From: Zunongwangia sp. HGR-M22
GTDB lineage: Bacteria > Bacteroidota > Bacteroidia > Flavobacteriales > Flavobacteriaceae
Assembly: GCF_027594425.1 (NCBI RefSeq)
Contig: NZ_CP115159.1
Location: 3,867,001 to 3,931,000 of the forward strand
Reading direction: 5' to 3'
Length of the DNA: 64,000 nt
How positions within the stretch are numbered: position 1 is the stretch's first letter; every line of letters starts with the position of its first letter. The notes beneath the pieces were generated by a model. That model saw only the letters and a list, made by a program, of their open reading frames with translations. It was not told the origin of the DNA and made no database searches. Both the position numbers and the translations under genes were made by a program. Shown here one piece after another: positions 45,891-55,081 of the stretch.

Positions 45891-46121
45891 TTGAAGGTTA
45901 CAGTAGCTCAATTAAATCGAGGCGAACGCGGGATAATCAAAGAATTCTCCGCAGATAATGTACCATTAAAATTACTCGAAATGGGATGTCTTCCCGGTAA
46001 CGAGGTCGAACTGGTACAAACCGCACCTTTTAAAGATCCTATGTACCTTAACATCAACGGAAGTCACTTAGCCATCAGAAAAGAAACTGCTTTACAAATT
46101 GAAATAGAGCTTATCAAATGA
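45891..46121 (+). CDS. feoA: Ferrous iron transport protein FeoA
   Basis: 76-residue SH3-like protein that supports FeoB. TTG start at 45891; an in-frame TAA at 45882-45884 excludes a longer form. ERGIIKEF and LLEMGCLPGNEVELVQ and NGSHLAIRKETA are the family blocks. Overlaps feoB by 4 bp (ATGA). Confidence 0.92.
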   Translation: MKVTVAQLNRGERGIIKEFSADNVPLKLLEMGCLPGNEVELVQTAPFKDPMYLNINGSHLAIRKETALQIEIELIK

Positions 46122-48223
46122 CCGGCAAACAGATTAATGTAGCGCTAATTGGAAATCCTAATACGGGTAAAACTTCTGTATTTAATCAGTTAACCGGTTT
46201 AAATCAAAAAGTTGGTAACTATCCCGGTATTACTGTAGAAAAGAAAGAAGGAATCTGTAAACTCCCTCGTGGTTTAAAAGCACACATTCTTGATCTTCCC
46301 GGGACGTATAGCCTAAACGCATCTTCGCTAGACGAAAATGTGGTGATTGAATTATTACTGAACAAAAACGACAAAGATTATCCAGATGTTGCCGTAGTTG
46401 TTAGTGATGTTGAAAACCTTAAAAGAAATCTTCTTCTTTTTACTCAAATAAAAGATCTTGGAATTCCTACAATATTGGTTATCAATATGGCCGATCGTAT
46501 GGAACGCAAAGGTATTTCTTTAGATATTGATGCCTTAGAAGAGCGATTAAATACGAGCATTGCCTTAGTAAGTGCCAGAAAAAATATGGGAATTGATAGG
46601 CTAAAAGAGCTTATTATCAATTATCGCAACATTTCAAAAACGCCTTGTGTAAATGCTTCTGTAATCGATCCAGACTATTTTGATAGTTTGAGAAAAGCAT
46701 TTCCGAAGCAATCTTTATACAAACTCTGGCTGGTAATTACTCAGGATGTGAACTTCGGAAATATAAACCGAAATGAGCTCAGTAAAAATTCTAGCTTTAG
46801 CACAAAGCCAGTTTCTGAGCTTAAACGGCTTCAGCAAAAAGAAACCATACATCGTTATCAATTCATAAACGGAGTTTTAAAAGAAACATTAACTGTAAAC
46901 GCACACGCTGCCAAAGATTTAAGATCAAGATTAGATCGTGTCTTGACGCATAAAGTTTGGGGTTATTTTATTTTCTTTGGTATTCTTTTATTGATATTTC
47001 AGGCGATTTACGATTGGTCCAGTTATCCTATGGATCTTATTGATAGTACTTTTGCTTCACTTAGTGAGATGGCAAAAACAAACCTTCCTGAAGGAGTTTT
47101 TACGAATCTTATTTCAGAAGGGATTATACCAGGTTTAGGCGGAATTGTAATTTTTATTCCGCAGATCGCATTTCTATTCCTCTTTATATCGATACTGGAA
47201 GAAACCGGTTATATGAGCCGTGTGGTATTTTTAATGGATAGAATCATGCGACGCTTTGGATTAAGTGGTAAAAGTGTGGTGCCATTAGTTTCAGGTACTG
47301 CTTGTGCTATCCCGGCTGTTATGGCTACCAGAAATATAGAGAACTGGAAAGAACGCTTAATTACTATCTTAGTCGTTCCCTTTACCACCTGCTCGGCCAG
47401 ATTGCCTGTTTATCTAATTATCATTGCCCTTGTAATTCCCGATGATACATTTTTAGGTTTCAACTTACAAGGCTTAATGCTTATGTTTCTTTATTTGATA
47501 GGTTTTGGAACTGCCATTGTTTCGGCCTGGATATTAAATTCAATTTTAAAAATAAAGACCAAAAGTTATTTCGTGATAGAAATGCCCAACTACAAACTTC
47601 CTATGCTTAAAAACATCGGAATTAATGTTGTTGAAAAAACAAAATCTTTTGTATTAGGCGCAGGTAAAATAATTTTGGCAATCTCTATTATTCTATGGGT
47701 ACTCGCCAGCTATGGGCCCGGTGATAATTTTAATAAAGCTGAAGAAATTGTCCGTGATAATTATACCGAACAAACAACGCCAGAAAATGCCGAATTAGAG
47801 CAAGAAATTGCCAGCTATAAACTGAAACATTCTTACATAGGCATTATGGGGCGTGGTATCGAGCCTGTGGTTGCTCCTTTAGGCTACGATTGGAAAATTG
47901 GTATTGCCATAATAAGTTCTTTTGCAGCGCGTGAAGTTTTTGTAGGTACACTGGCAACTATTTATAGCGTTGGTAGCGACGAAGAAGAAACGATTAAAAA
48001 TAGAATGGCTGCAGAAACCAATCCAATACTTGGCGGCCCTCTATTCACGTTGGCAAGTGGCGTAAGCTTACTGCTTTTTTATGCTTTCGCGATGCAATGT
48101 ATGAGTACGCTGGCTATTGTACAGAAAGAAACCAATAGCTGGAAATGGCCAACCTTACAACTTATAATTATGAGTGTGTTTGCTTATGTGGTAGCGCTCA
48201 TTGCATTTCAGGTATTGAAATAA
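46118..48223 (+). CDS. feoB: Ferrous iron transporter FeoB
   Basis: 701 residues. N-terminal GTPase: G1 GNPNTGKTS (11-19), G3 DLPGT, G4 NMAD; then the helical spacer and a membrane domain of about eight segments with the Gate motifs (SGTACAIPAVMATRNIENWKE and FTTCSARLPVY with the conserved Cys). ATG start overlapping feoA. Carries Fe(II) across the inner membrane. Followed by a tiny Cys-rich membrane protein. Confidence 0.97.
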   Translation: MTGKQINVALIGNPNTGKTSVFNQLTGLNQKVGNYPGITVEKKEGICKLPRGLKAHILDLPGTYSLNASSLDENVVIELLLNKNDKDYPDVAVVVSDVENLKRNLLLFTQIKDLGIPTILVINMADRMERKGISLDIDALEERLNTSIALVSARKNMGIDRLKELIINYRNISKTPCVNASVIDPDYFDSLRKAFPKQSLYKLWLVITQDVNFGNINRNELSKNSSFSTKPVSELKRLQQKETIHRYQFINGVLKETLTVNAHAAKDLRSRLDRVLTHKVWGYFIFFGILLLIFQAIYDWSSYPMDLIDSTFASLSEMAKTNLPEGVFTNLISEGIIPGLGGIVIFIPQIAFLFLFISILEETGYMSRVVFLMDRIMRRFGLSGKSVVPLVSGTACAIPAVMATRNIENWKERLITILVVPFTTCSARLPVYLIIIALVIPDDTFLGFNLQGLMLMFLYLIGFGTAIVSAWILNSILKIKTKSYFVIEMPNYKLPMLKNIGINVVEKTKSFVLGAGKIILAISIILWVLASYGPGDNFNKAEEIVRDNYTEQTTPENAELEQEIASYKLKHSYIGIMGRGIEPVVAPLGYDWKIGIAIISSFAAREVFVGTLATIYSVGSDEEETIKNRMAAETNPILGGPLFTLASGVSLLLFYAFAMQCMSTLAIVQKETNSWKWPTLQLIIMSVFAYVVALIAFQVLK

Positions 48224-48260
48224 AATTGTAAGTAATTTGTAAAATTTCGACTTAAAATCT

Positions 48261-48410
48261 ATGGAAATGATACAACATATTTTAGTCTTTCTAACTTTTC
48301 TAACCGCTGTTGGATACTTGATAACTAAGTTTGTGTGGAAACCTGCTTTCCTAAAAAAAACACCAAAAAACGACAAAGCTTGCGGTATGAGCGATTGCGG
48401 TTGTCATTAA
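48261..48410 (+). CDS. FeoB-associated Cys-rich membrane protein
   Basis: A 49-residue gene too short to be found by length filters. ATG at 48261. One membrane segment (residues 4-25, IQHILVFLTFLTAVGYLITK) and a C-terminal Cys cluster KACGMSDCGCH. This is the layout of the small proteins annotated as FeoB-associated Cys-rich membrane protein. It lies 37 bp after feoB on the same strand, so it is the third feo gene. Its stop overlaps the end of the convergent gene by 4 bp. The Cys cluster may bind Fe(II) or Fe-S during transfer; unproven. Confidence 0.85.
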   Translation: MEMIQHILVFLTFLTAVGYLITKFVWKPAFLKKTPKNDKACGMSDCGCH

Positions 48411-48826
48411 TTTATCGTTTCTGATATTTGTAATAACAACCTGTAATCTTCTTCTTTAATTTTTATAGGTGTTTCTGGATAAGGAGATAAGCTTTTAACT
48501 TTCAGATTGATATTGGACAATTGCGGTAAATTATTAAGATTGAGGTCTACAGAACTACCAATTTCGAGTAGATATTCTCTACAGCTTATTCCCCCTTTTT
48601 TAAGTTCAATTAAAACCTCAGCAGTTCCTGCCCAAATACAAGTTACATTTTTAGGGCATCGCGAATCTGAAATTACTTTTTTTAGAATCACCTTATAGTC
48701 ACCATTATCAAACTCCTGTCCTATCTTCAGGCCAATCTGAGTTACAAACACGGAAGTGGAATCTATTTGAGCAGATGCACTAAAAATTGAAAGTACCATT
48801 AAAATTATTGGCAAAAATTTCTTCAT
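48407..48826 (-). CDS. Secreted protein with SRCPxxVxCxWAG motif
   Basis: 139 residues, signal peptide 1-19 (FSASAQ). The motif DSRCPKNVTCIWAGTAEVLI occurs in small secreted or lipid-anchored proteins of unknown function in many bacteria. Three Cys (two in the motif and ISCREY) could form a disulphide. ATG start. Converges on the feo gene tail; the ZIP transporter starts 50 bp away on the same strand, reading ahead of it. No assigned role. Confidence 0.7.
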   Translation of the reverse strand: MKKFLPIILMVLSIFSASAQIDSTSVFVTQIGLKIGQEFDNGDYKVILKKVISDSRCPKNVTCIWAGTAEVLIELKKGGISCREYLLEIGSSVDLNLNNLPQLSNINLKVKSLSPYPETPIKIKEEDYRLLLQISETIN

Positions 48827-48876
48827 AACCGGCTTCTTTATTTAAAGACGATTAATATTAAAGAATGTTGCAAATT

Positions 48877-49698
48877 TTATCCAAGCCCTACGTCTAAAGT
48901 CATCATCACCATAAACCCACCTATAAAGCCTAAGGTACTAACATCGGTATATTTACTTTGTTGAGATTCTGGTACTACTTCCTCCACTACTACAAAGATC
49001 ATTGCTCCCGCAGCAAAAGCTAACGCATAGGGTAAAATTGGCTGAAAGGTCATAACGGCCCAGGCTCCAAGCACCGCTGCCACAGGCTCAACAATCGCTG
49101 ATAGTTGACCGTAATTAAAACTTTTTCTTCGGCTAAAGCCCTGCCCTCTTAATGGCATCGCAACCGCAAATCCTTCAGGGAAATTTTGTAATCCAATTCC
49201 TATTGCTAAAGCTACCGCCCCGGCAATACTTGCGCCTTCAAAACCAGCTGCTGCACCTCCAAATAGAACACCCACAGCAAGACCTTCAGGAATATTATGT
49301 AAGGTAATGGCTAAAACCAGCAAAATCGACTTATGCCATGGGGTTTTAATTCCTTCTTTTTCAGTACTACTAAAGTTTACATGTAGATGTGGCAAAACTT
49401 TATCTAATGCGAAAATAAAGAGAGCTCCAAGTCCAAAACCTACTACAGCCGGAATTGTTTTTTCAAAACCTTCACCAGGGCTCATTTCTATCCCGGGAGC
49501 AAGTAAACTCCAGAAACTTGCGGCAACCATCACACCACCAGTAAAACCTAACATACCATCAAAAAGCATCCGATTCATTTTCTTAAAAAAGAATACCAAA
49601 GCAGCACCTAGCGCGGTTAATCCCCAAGTAAAAAGCGTAGCATAAAATGCTGCTAAAACAGGATCGATACTTTCTAAATAACTTATAATTTTATCCAT
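48877..49698 (-). CDS. ZIP family metal transporter
   Basis: 273 residues, about eight membrane segments, ZupT/GufA-like. The ZIP metal motifs HNIPEGLAVG in segment IV and QNFPEGFAVAMPLRG in V are complete. Moves divalent metals (Zn, Fe, Mn) into the cytoplasm; which one is not known. ATG start, 14 bp after the Nramp-Usp gene, so third in the operon regulator, Nramp-Usp, ZIP. Confidence 0.93.
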   Translation of the reverse strand: MDKIISYLESIDPVLAAFYATLFTWGLTALGAALVFFFKKMNRMLFDGMLGFTGGVMVAASFWSLLAPGIEMSPGEGFEKTIPAVVGFGLGALFIFALDKVLPHLHVNFSSTEKEGIKTPWHKSILLVLAITLHNIPEGLAVGVLFGGAAAGFEGASIAGAVALAIGIGLQNFPEGFAVAMPLRGQGFSRRKSFNYGQLSAIVEPVAAVLGAWAVMTFQPILPYALAFAAGAMIFVVVEEVVPESQQSKYTDVSTLGFIGGFMVMMTLDVGLG

Positions 49699-49712
49699 TA
49701 TAGAATTGAATT

Positions 49713-51605
49713 TTATGTAATAAATATAGGAATCTCAATGCGATGTCTCACAGCATCCACAGTAGTTCCCAACATTAGATCTTTAAGCATTTTATGACCA
49801 TGGCGACCCATTACCAATAAATCGCAGTTATTTGCTTCTGAATTTAAAAGCTGCGGAATTGCTTTTTTAGGCGTACCGAAGCTAAGATTTATTTCGACGA
49901 TATAGCCTAAATCTTCTAATTGCTTCTTATAGTTTTTTAAAAACTCGGTATCCTTATCGGTTTCATAATCTTGAATTTGCTTTCCGTAGATAACTGCACC
50001 GGGTGTTTCAACGGTATGCAAAAGCGTATATTTACAAGCCTTGCCTCCAAGATTTAGCGCTGCGGAAATACTTTTTTTGTCTGAAGCTGAAAAATCTATG
50101 GCAATCGCTATATGTTTGAAGTTTTTTTCTGAAATAGCATCGATCCTTTCCGGATCCTTGTGTGGCGCATGATTCTTAATCCACTCTTTCGCCATTCTCT
50201 CTTTAAAAAATGGCCAGAAAGAAATAAATAGTAAAAGCAATGCGGTAGCTAAAACTATGGGTACGACAAAAATCCAGATGTAAGTAGCATCATTCGAGGA
50301 AGCAATCCAGTTTTTTAATTCATCAAAAACAAGTTTAGCGTTTAGCAAAACAATGATTATACTGATAATCCAGGAAGCAATAATGATAGGCCATTTAATA
50401 TGAAAACCATTCATCGATTTTTTATCGCTTACAAAATGGATAAGCGGAATAATAGCAAAACCTAGCTGTAAACTTAAAACCACCTGACTAAGTACTAAAA
50501 GCTCTCCTGTGGCTCGCTCCCCAAAATAAATAATCGTTAGAAATGCGGGAATTATAGCGAGTAATCGCGTAATTAAACGTCTTACCCAAGGCTGAATTCT
50601 TAAATTTAAATAGCCTTCCATTACAATTTGCCCTGCCAGTGTTCCTGTTAATGTAGAACTTTGTCCTGCCGCAATAAGTGCCAACGCAAAAAGTACAGGC
50701 GCTAAAGAAGATCCTAAAAGTGGTTCTAGTAATTGGTGGGCATCCTGAATTTCAGCAACTTCAAACATTCCGTTTTTAAAAAATACCGAAGCTGCTAAAA
50801 TTAAAATGGCAGCATTTACAAAAAAAGCAAGATTTAAAGCTATGGCAGAATCAATAAAATTATATCGAAGAGCCTGGCGAATACCGTTTTTGGTTCTTTT
50901 AATTTTACGAGTTTGTACCAGCGAAGAATGTAAATACAAATTGTGCGGCATTACCGTCGCCCCGATAATCCCGATAGCAATGTAAAGACCATCGCTGCTT
51001 GGTATTGTAGGAATAAATCCGTTTGCAATTTCAGGAAGATCTGGTTTTGCTAAAAACATTTCCAGTAAAAATGATCCGCCAATGATAGCGATAAGTGCTA
51101 CGATAAAAGCTTCCATTTTTCGCATGCCTTTATTCAGTAAAAAAAGCAATAGAAAACTATCGAATACTGTAATTGAAACTCCCCAAAGCAACGGAATATC
51201 AAATAATAACTGCAGTCCAATCGCCATCCCTACAACTTCAGCCAGATCGCAGGCTGCTATGGCAATTTCAGCAAAAATATAAAGTATAAAATTTACAAAA
51301 GGAGGATATTCTTCTCTGGAAGCCTGAGCTAGATCGACACCTCTAACTATACCCAGCCGCGTACATAAACTTTGTAAGAGCAATGCCATAATATTAGACA
51401 TCAATAGCACCCAAAGCAATGAATAACCAAACTGGCTACCACCAGCCAGATCTGTGGCCCAATTACCGGGATCCATATACCCCACACTTATTAAATACGC
51501 CGGACCCAAAAATGCCAAAATACGCTTCCAACCCGTTTTTTTACCGGAAGTGTTTACCGAGTGATGAACCTCACCCAAAGATTTATTTTGGTTGAAATTA
51601 CTCAA
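49713..51605 (-). CDS. Nramp divalent metal transporter fused to a universal stress domain
   Basis: 630 residues with two parts. Residues about 25-475: Nramp (MntH) with DPGN (45-48) and MPH (219-221) metal-site motifs and about 11 membrane segments. Residues about 490-630: a complete Usp domain, HIAIAIDFS at the start and the ATP-type loop GRHGHKMLKDLMLGTTVDAV near the end. TTG start overlapping the regulator gene by 8 bp. Proton-driven Mn/Fe uptake is expected; the Usp part suggests nucleotide-linked control at the cytoplasmic face. E. coli MntH (412 residues) has no such domain. Confidence 0.93.
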   Translation of the reverse strand: MSNFNQNKSLGEVHHSVNTSGKKTGWKRILAFLGPAYLISVGYMDPGNWATDLAGGSQFGYSLLWVLLMSNIMALLLQSLCTRLGIVRGVDLAQASREEYPPFVNFILYIFAEIAIAACDLAEVVGMAIGLQLLFDIPLLWGVSITVFDSFLLLFLLNKGMRKMEAFIVALIAIIGGSFLLEMFLAKPDLPEIANGFIPTIPSSDGLYIAIGIIGATVMPHNLYLHSSLVQTRKIKRTKNGIRQALRYNFIDSAIALNLAFFVNAAILILAASVFFKNGMFEVAEIQDAHQLLEPLLGSSLAPVLFALALIAAGQSSTLTGTLAGQIVMEGYLNLRIQPWVRRLITRLLAIIPAFLTIIYFGERATGELLVLSQVVLSLQLGFAIIPLIHFVSDKKSMNGFHIKWPIIIASWIISIIIVLLNAKLVFDELKNWIASSNDATYIWIFVVPIVLATALLLLFISFWPFFKERMAKEWIKNHAPHKDPERIDAISEKNFKHIAIAIDFSASDKKSISAALNLGGKACKYTLLHTVETPGAVIYGKQIQDYETDKDTEFLKNYKKQLEDLGYIVEINLSFGTPKKAIPQLLNSEANNCDLLVMGRHGHKMLKDLMLGTTVDAVRHRIEIPIFIT

Positions 51606-52260
51606 CTTTGGCCGGTTTTAGATAAATATTATTCGCTGCCACTTTAGATATGGTAAGCTCCTTACTGTTTATCTGTAGTATCATAGAACCATCAAACTGT
51701 TCCTTTTCAAGAATGCTTATAGTTTTGCCCAATTTAATTTTATTACGATCTAAATACTGAAGAAAAGCTGCGGAAGAATCTTTTACGCCTACACATACGC
51801 CTTGTTCACCCTGATCGAATTCAGCTAAAATTTTCTTCTCCAGATTCACAAAATTACCTTCGGCGTCGGGAATTGGATCTCCGTGAGGATCGCGTTTAGG
51901 AAATTCTAAAAATTTATCCAGTTTATCTATTAGTTCATCAGATTTAATATGTTCTAATTGCTCGGCAATGTCGTGCACCTCATCCCAGTTAAACTGAAGC
52001 TTTTCCACCAAAAAATACTCCCACAATCGATGTTTACGAATCACCTGAATGGCAATATGCTCTCCTTTCTCGCTAAGCTTTACGCCCTGATACTTTTTAT
52101 AATTTACCAGTTCTTTTTCTGAAAGTTTCTTCACCATATCGGTTACCGATGAAGCTTTGGTCTCCATTTCTTCTGCGAGCGCATTAGTACTTACACCACG
52201 AACATATTTTTTCTGTAAGTGATAAATCGATTTTAGATAGTTTTCTTCGGAAAGCGTCAT
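51598..52260 (-). CDS. DtxR/MntR-family metal-dependent repressor
   Basis: 220 residues from the ATG at 52258-52260. Winged-helix N-terminus (SEENYLKSIYHLQ, then ALAEEMETKASSVTDMVKKL as the recognition region), a helical dimer and metal-binding domain (HRLWEYFLVEKL, AEQLEHIKSDELIDKLDKF with His/Glu ligands, and FPKRDPHGDPIP), and a C-terminal FeoA/SH3-like domain from about 150. The three-domain layout suggests an iron- or manganese-sensing IdeR/DtxR type. Co-transcribed with Nramp-Usp and ZIP and divergent from a TBDR, with a perfect inverted repeat in the shared promoter. Confidence 0.93.
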   Translation of the reverse strand: MTLSEENYLKSIYHLQKKYVRGVSTNALAEEMETKASSVTDMVKKLSEKELVNYKKYQGVKLSEKGEHIAIQVIRKHRLWEYFLVEKLQFNWDEVHDIAEQLEHIKSDELIDKLDKFLEFPKRDPHGDPIPDAEGNFVNLEKKILAEFDQGEQGVCVGVKDSSAAFLQYLDRNKIKLGKTISILEKEQFDGSMILQINSKELTISKVAANNIYLKPAKVE

Positions 52261-52278
52261 TTCAAATTTAATTATACA

Positions 52279-52308
52279 CAAAAATACATTTTTTTAAATT
52301 AAAACAAA
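52279..52308 (-). promoter_or_regulatory. Promoter of the DtxR-Nramp-ZIP operon
   Basis: On the minus strand TTTG (complement of 52305-52308), exactly 18 bp, TATTTTTG (complement of 52279-52286). The -33 element abuts the inverted repeat at 52308-52329. Predicted start of transcription is about 12 nt upstream of the ATG. Confidence 0.7.
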
Positions 52309-52329
52309 TTTTTAGATTTGTCTAAAAAT
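52308..52329. promoter_or_regulatory. Putative operator between DtxR regulator and TBDR
   Basis: atttttaga, tttg, tctaaaaat: perfect 9-bp arms around 4 nt. It contains TAGATTTG (52313-52320), a perfect -7 element for the TBDR, and its left end overlaps the -33 of the regulator promoter. One bound dimer could therefore silence both. The core TTAG-N6-CTAA resembles half-site spacing in DtxR/IdeR boxes. Strong positional evidence; the binding protein is inferred from adjacency. Confidence 0.7.
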
Positions 52330-52360
52330 AATATTTAACTCAGCTAATTAAATTGGTAAT

Positions 52361-54721
52361 ATGAAGATTTTAAAACTGTTACTATTTATTTTTCCGGTGA
52401 TTTTACAAGCCCAGCAAGAGATTGAGATTACCGGAAAAGTAGTAAGTAACGGTCGTCCTGTACCTTTCGCAAATATTTTAGTAGTAGGAAAAGAGCAGGG
52501 TACTTCAGCCGATCGTGAAGGCAACTTCAGTTTAAGCATTTCAGAAAAAACATCTCTAAAGTTTCAGGCCATTGGTTATAAAACAAAAATCATAAAAATC
52601 ACACCTGAAATTATACAAAATCAGCCTTCAATTATTCAGCTTGAAGAAGACCAATTAGGTTTAGATCAAATTGTAGTAAGCGCCACCAGAAATAGAGTGA
52701 ACATCAAAGAAGCTCCCGTAATTGTAAATGTTCTAAGTCCAAAACTATTTAATGCCACCCAATCCATTTCGGTTGCAGAAAGTTTAAATTTTCAACCCGG
52801 TGTTCGAGTGGAAACCAATTGCCAAAACTGCGGCTTTACTCAGGTTCGATTAAATGGACTTGACGGAAGTTATACTCAGGTTTTAATTAATAGTCGAGCC
52901 GTATTTTCAGCATTAAACAGCGTGTATGGGTTAGAGCAAATTCCGACTTCTATTTTAGATCGGATAGAAGTGGTTCGAAGTGGTGGCTCTGCATTGTATG
53001 GTTCTAACGCCATCGCAGGAACGGTAAATATTATAACCAAAGATCCTGTGCTGAATTCATGGCAATTTTCTTCTAATCTTGGTTTGATCGACGGAAAAAC
53101 TCCAGACCGAACATTAAATCTAAATGCATCGGTAGTGAGTGAAGATTTAAACAATGGTATCACAGTTTTCGGAATGAAACGCGACCGCGATAGTTACGAT
53201 GCCAACGGCGATGGATTTACTGAAATAACCGAACTCACCAACACCAGCTTAGGCGCTAAAGCTTTTTTAAAACCAAACGAAAAAAGTAAGATAACCTTAG
53301 ATATTACCGCTTTAGAAGAATATCGCCGTGGCGGAAACAAATTAGATTTAGCTCCGCATCTTACTGATATTACTGAAGAATTAGACCATAATACCGTAAT
53401 TGGCGGAATTACCTATGACATTAGGAATGAAGATGGCAGCAACAATTTTTCAATATACACTTCTGCCCAGCATACCGATCGAAAAAGCTTTTATGGCGGT
53501 TTGGGTGGGGGGCGTACTCGACAGGATTCGATTAGCGCTGCCAATGCCTACGGGAATACGAAGGATTTAGCGCTATTAGTGGGTGGGCAATTCACTCGAA
53601 ACTTTAAAAATAATGATAATATTTTAACCGTCGGAACCGAATATAACCTAAGCAATACCGAAGACAATATTCCCGGTTACAATTGCTATATCGATCAAAA
53701 AGTGAATTCAATCGGAACTTTTGCTCAGTACGAATGGAAACCCTCACAAAAATTTACGGCACTTATTGGTGGCCGGTTAGATTATGTAAATGTTGATGGA
53801 AGTTATACTATCCAAAATATCAATCGAAATTCAGAAATCGATCAAACTGTTTTAAGTCCGCGTTTAACCTTACGCTATAAGCTATCTGACGATTGGCAGT
53901 TTAGAGGAGGTTATGCTCGCGGTTTTAGAGCTCCGCAAGCCTTTAACGAAGATCTTCATGTTTCCTCTGTAGGAGGCGAACCACAATTTGTTATTTTATC
54001 GAACGATTTAGAAACCGAATACTCTAACGCCTACACTGCTTCGATAAACTATTCCAATAATTTTAATAAACTGCAAACCAATTTCTTGTTAGAAGGCTTT
54101 TATACCGATCTTGAAAATCCGTTTACTACAATAAGTACCGGTGCCAGTTTACCAAATGGTTCTATTTTAGAAGAAGTAAGAAATGGTAGCGGCGCCTATG
54201 TAAGCGGAACGAATATTGAAATTGGCATTTCTCCTTCTTCAAAATTAAGTTTTCAGATGGGCGGAACTATTCAGAATTCCAGATATAAAGAAAATCAGGT
54301 TTTATTTGAAAGTGACGGAAACACCCCAAATGAAAGTGATATTGTTATTTCTGAATTTGTGCGTAATCCAAATGTATATGGGTATTTAAATACTAATGTA
54401 TCTATTTTTGAAGAAACAAGTCTCGACATTACCGGAACCTACACCGGATCGATGACGGTACCACACGTAATTAGCGACTCCGGTTTTCTAGAACTTAACG
54501 AAAGTGATTCTTTTTACGATATTAATCTAAAAGTAACCCATCATATCGATATTACTGAAAATTTTCAGATGAATGTTTATGGCGGAGTTCAGAATATATT
54601 TAATGAGTATCAAGACGATTTTGATACAGGCGCGGCTCGAGATTCCGATTATATTTACGGCCCAGCACAACCCCGAACTTTTTACTTCGGAATAAAGTTT
54701 GGAAACCTGCATAATTTATAG
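52361..54721 (+). CDS. TonB-dependent receptor with CxxC plug, metal-linked
   Basis: 786 residues. Signal peptide 1-18, CarboxypepD_reg-like domain about 20-95, plug about 110-230 with ETNCQNCGFTQVRLNGLDG (Cys154, Cys157) and RSGGSALYGSNAIAGTVNII, barrel ending in YFGIKF plus a short GNLHNL tail. The paired Cys in the plug is known to me from a subgroup of Bacteroidota receptors near metal or haem uptake genes. ATG start, 32 bp after the putative operator. Divergent from the DtxR operon. Ligand unknown: haem, Mn, Zn or a metal chelate. Confidence 0.9.
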   Translation: MKILKLLLFIFPVILQAQQEIEITGKVVSNGRPVPFANILVVGKEQGTSADREGNFSLSISEKTSLKFQAIGYKTKIIKITPEIIQNQPSIIQLEEDQLGLDQIVVSATRNRVNIKEAPVIVNVLSPKLFNATQSISVAESLNFQPGVRVETNCQNCGFTQVRLNGLDGSYTQVLINSRAVFSALNSVYGLEQIPTSILDRIEVVRSGGSALYGSNAIAGTVNIITKDPVLNSWQFSSNLGLIDGKTPDRTLNLNASVVSEDLNNGITVFGMKRDRDSYDANGDGFTEITELTNTSLGAKAFLKPNEKSKITLDITALEEYRRGGNKLDLAPHLTDITEELDHNTVIGGITYDIRNEDGSNNFSIYTSAQHTDRKSFYGGLGGGRTRQDSISAANAYGNTKDLALLVGGQFTRNFKNNDNILTVGTEYNLSNTEDNIPGYNCYIDQKVNSIGTFAQYEWKPSQKFTALIGGRLDYVNVDGSYTIQNINRNSEIDQTVLSPRLTLRYKLSDDWQFRGGYARGFRAPQAFNEDLHVSSVGGEPQFVILSNDLETEYSNAYTASINYSNNFNKLQTNFLLEGFYTDLENPFTTISTGASLPNGSILEEVRNGSGAYVSGTNIEIGISPSSKLSFQMGGTIQNSRYKENQVLFESDGNTPNESDIVISEFVRNPNVYGYLNTNVSIFEETSLDITGTYTGSMTVPHVISDSGFLELNESDSFYDINLKVTHHIDITENFQMNVYGGVQNIFNEYQDDFDTGAARDSDYIYGPAQPRTFYFGIKFGNLHNL

Positions 54722-55081
54722 AATTTAGAAATGAGATCGCTGCGCTGTTAGAATTTAGATAATAGAGAAAAGAGGCAAGAAACAGGACTAAATTATATTC
54801 AATTTGAAGATTTGATAATTTGGAAATGCCTTAATACGAAATAAGAATTTAGATCACTGCATTCTTAGAAATAGAGAAGAGATATGAGATTTTGAATGCC
54901 GACTGGTGGATAGATTTAACTTCATATGAATGCTTCTGCTGTCGTCGTGCTGAACTTGATCCAGCATCTCATCCTGATGAGAAAATAGAGTAAAATGCTG
55001 AATTTTGAATAAAAAAATATGAAGGCTAATTGTTTTCCGAAAACCGTTAACTAATTAAAATTGAATAGATAAAACCAGAAT
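54722..55081. other. Intergenic region with repeat-like spacer text
   Basis: 360 bp. Two rough copies of gaatttagaNatgag-type text (about 54721-54775 and 54846-54890) and a GC-rich block at 54941-54985 (see repeat entry). The promoter of the thioredoxin gene must be in the last 90 bp. Confidence 0.45.
54941..54985. repeat. Flavobacterial-type dispersed repeat (gtgctgaacttgatccagcatc)
   Basis: gtcgtgctgaacttgatcc then agcatctcatcctgatgaga. Inverted repeats are visible: gctgaact..ccagc and ctcatc-ct-gatgag (54968-54981). From memory, near-identical text recurs in spacers of many Flavobacteriia. Only one copy is in this window. Confidence 0.5.

Noticed and set aside
49307-49645. 112-codon plus-strand frame inside the ZIP gene
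   Set aside because: Antisense of conserved ZIP motifs; no start context or family likeness.
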